A program made the translations under genes and the position numbers. The notes under the pieces are model-generated. The model was not told the DNA's origin. It did not search any database and saw nothing but the letters and a program-made list of their open reading frames with translations. Below are positions 63,438 through 64,000 of a stretch of 64,000 bases of DNA, piece by piece; within the stretch, counting starts at the first letter, position 1; every line of letters starts with the position of its first letter. Origin of the DNA: Desulfovibrio desulfuricans (GTDB lineage Bacteria > Desulfobacterota > Desulfovibrionia > Desulfovibrionales > Desulfovibrionaceae); the NCBI RefSeq assembly GCF_024460775.1, contig NZ_JANFYZ010000003.1, forward strand, positions 248,001 through 312,000. The letters run 5' to 3'.

Positions 63438-63803
63438 TTTATTCGAATTTTTCCCTGCCTGCCTTAATTTCATCACCTTGCACAGAGGTATTCCGCGCTT
63501 GCGCCGTTATTCCAGAATGTGATTTGATCACATTTTATGTGTAAGTTTCCGCGCCAGAGAATTATGGTTTTCATATTTTTTTTGTTCGCGTCCTCCCTTT
63601 GCTCCCATAATCACAACCATTGTGCCCGCCGGATAGTTGGCATCTTCGATATTTCTTTGGCCCTCGCCTTTCTGTCCGAAATCTCTGGCGAAAGGCTTCC
63701 CTTATGTATATTCTGGCGTTGAAATCGACAGAGTCTTTGCCGCAGTTCTGCGCAGCAGGGGCAATGCCCCTGAACCAGTCAGGGCGGCAAGGGAGGGGGA
63801 ATC
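63438..63803. other. Gene-free gap with a strong palindrome
   Basis: About 365 bp without a convincing gene, more AT-rich than its surroundings. It contains the 63516-63534 inverted repeat and a small hairpin CAGGGGC-AAT-GCCCCTG (63756-63772). It should hold the promoter of the following PAS-domain gene. Confidence 0.5.
63516..63534. promoter_or_regulatory. Crp/Fnr- or Rex-like palindrome
   Basis: Perfect 8-3-8 inverted repeat AATGTGAT-TTG-ATCACATT. The core TGTGA-N5-TCACA resembles Crp/Fnr-family sites but with a 5-bp instead of 6-bp spacer. It lies 288 bp before the next gene and 79 bp after the previous one. Confidence 0.55.
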
Positions 63804-64000
63804 GTGTCGATGCAAAAAAATACCAGAAAATCATTTTGCTGGGGCGTTGACCCTGATCTGGTCTATCGTAATGTGGACACTGCAAAGGAGCGGTTGCTGG
63901 AATTGCCAGTGGGATCACTGACGGGCAAATTTCTGGTTCATTGCATGCACCCGGATGATGCCGCCATGCTGCGCCGCGCCCTTGCTTCTGCCGAGCCCAG
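63804..64000 (+). CDS. PAS-domain protein, N-terminal part (cut by the window end)
   Basis: An open frame from a GTG (63804; GGAGG 7 nt upstream; an ATG at 63810 is an alternative) running to the window end. The 65 visible residues include LVYRNVDTAKERLLELPVG and VHCMHPDDAAMLRRAL, the HPDD element of a PAS domain. Probably the start of a signalling protein such as a histidine kinase or diguanylate cyclase; output domain lies outside. Confidence 0.65.
   Translation, partial: MSMQKNTRKSFCWGVDPDLVYRNVDTAKERLLELPVGSLTGKFLVHCMHPDDAAMLRRALASAEP

Overview
The window looks like a chromosomal segment of a Desulfovibrio-type sulfate-reducing deltaproteobacterium (Desulfovibrionaceae). This is inferred from moderately high GC, the order atpZ-atpI-atpB-atpE-rex-cobS, a free-standing AICAR transformylase, a Fur box of the TGAAAAT-n-ATTTTCA type, and several small proteins of a kind I know only from this group. 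No sulfate-reduction genes lie in the window. It carries no rRNA, convincing tRNA, CRISPR array, insertion sequence or prophage. Most of it is ordinary housekeeping DNA, with accessory patches.

Layout. 0-6.7 kb: a periplasmic protein with two HdeA-like domains, an AEC-family permease, ilvD, a polysaccharide flippase, a gene-poor stretch with a possible DNA-methylase remnant, and a short flagellin-like gene. 6.7-12 kb: the operon rplU-rpmA-obgE-proB (minus strand), then a TrmA/RumA-type RNA methyltransferase. 12-20 kb: the Fo part of ATP synthase (atpZ, atpI, atpB, atpE), an AT-rich gap, the redox repressor rex with paired repeats around its promoter, cobS, a nitroreductase, a glycosyltransferase and cobyrinate a,c-diamide synthase. 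20-31 kb: single-domain AICAR transformylase, a duplicated intergenic repeat of about 100 bp, purA with a small upstream gene, holB, a large periplasmic-sensing diguanylate cyclase, small envelope proteins and asnS. 31-37 kb: asd, a class IV aminotransferase coupled to a glycosyltransferase, a TtuA/TtcA-like tRNA thiolase, and a fabF-marR pair sharing palindromic operators.

37-45 kb: feoB with a Fur box and a translationally coupled diguanylate cyclase; a LysR / MFS / enolase-superfamily dehydratase cassette for a sugar acid or similar compound; and a separate feoA. 45-54 kb: a hexapeptide acyltransferase, a fusion of a MrfA/YprA-like helicase with a MrfB/YprB-like exonuclease, speB-panB behind a terminator-like leader hairpin, a conserved small protein, a SAM methyltransferase and a Bcr/CflA drug exporter. 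54-64 kb: UvrD-type helicase, thiL, a class II aldolase, two exported NikK/NikL-like proteins behind NikR-like half-sites, serS, a YajG-like lipoprotein, a secreted TPR protein, a small protein and the start of a PAS-domain gene cut by the window end.

The best candidates for a second look are the MrfA-MrfB fusion, the feoB-diguanylate cyclase coupling, the orphan nickel/cobalt-associated pair with its unusually spaced inverted repeat, the paired repeats around the rex promoter, the marR/fabF operators and the hairpin in the speB leader. I did not find a clear multi-gene system of a wholly unknown kind.
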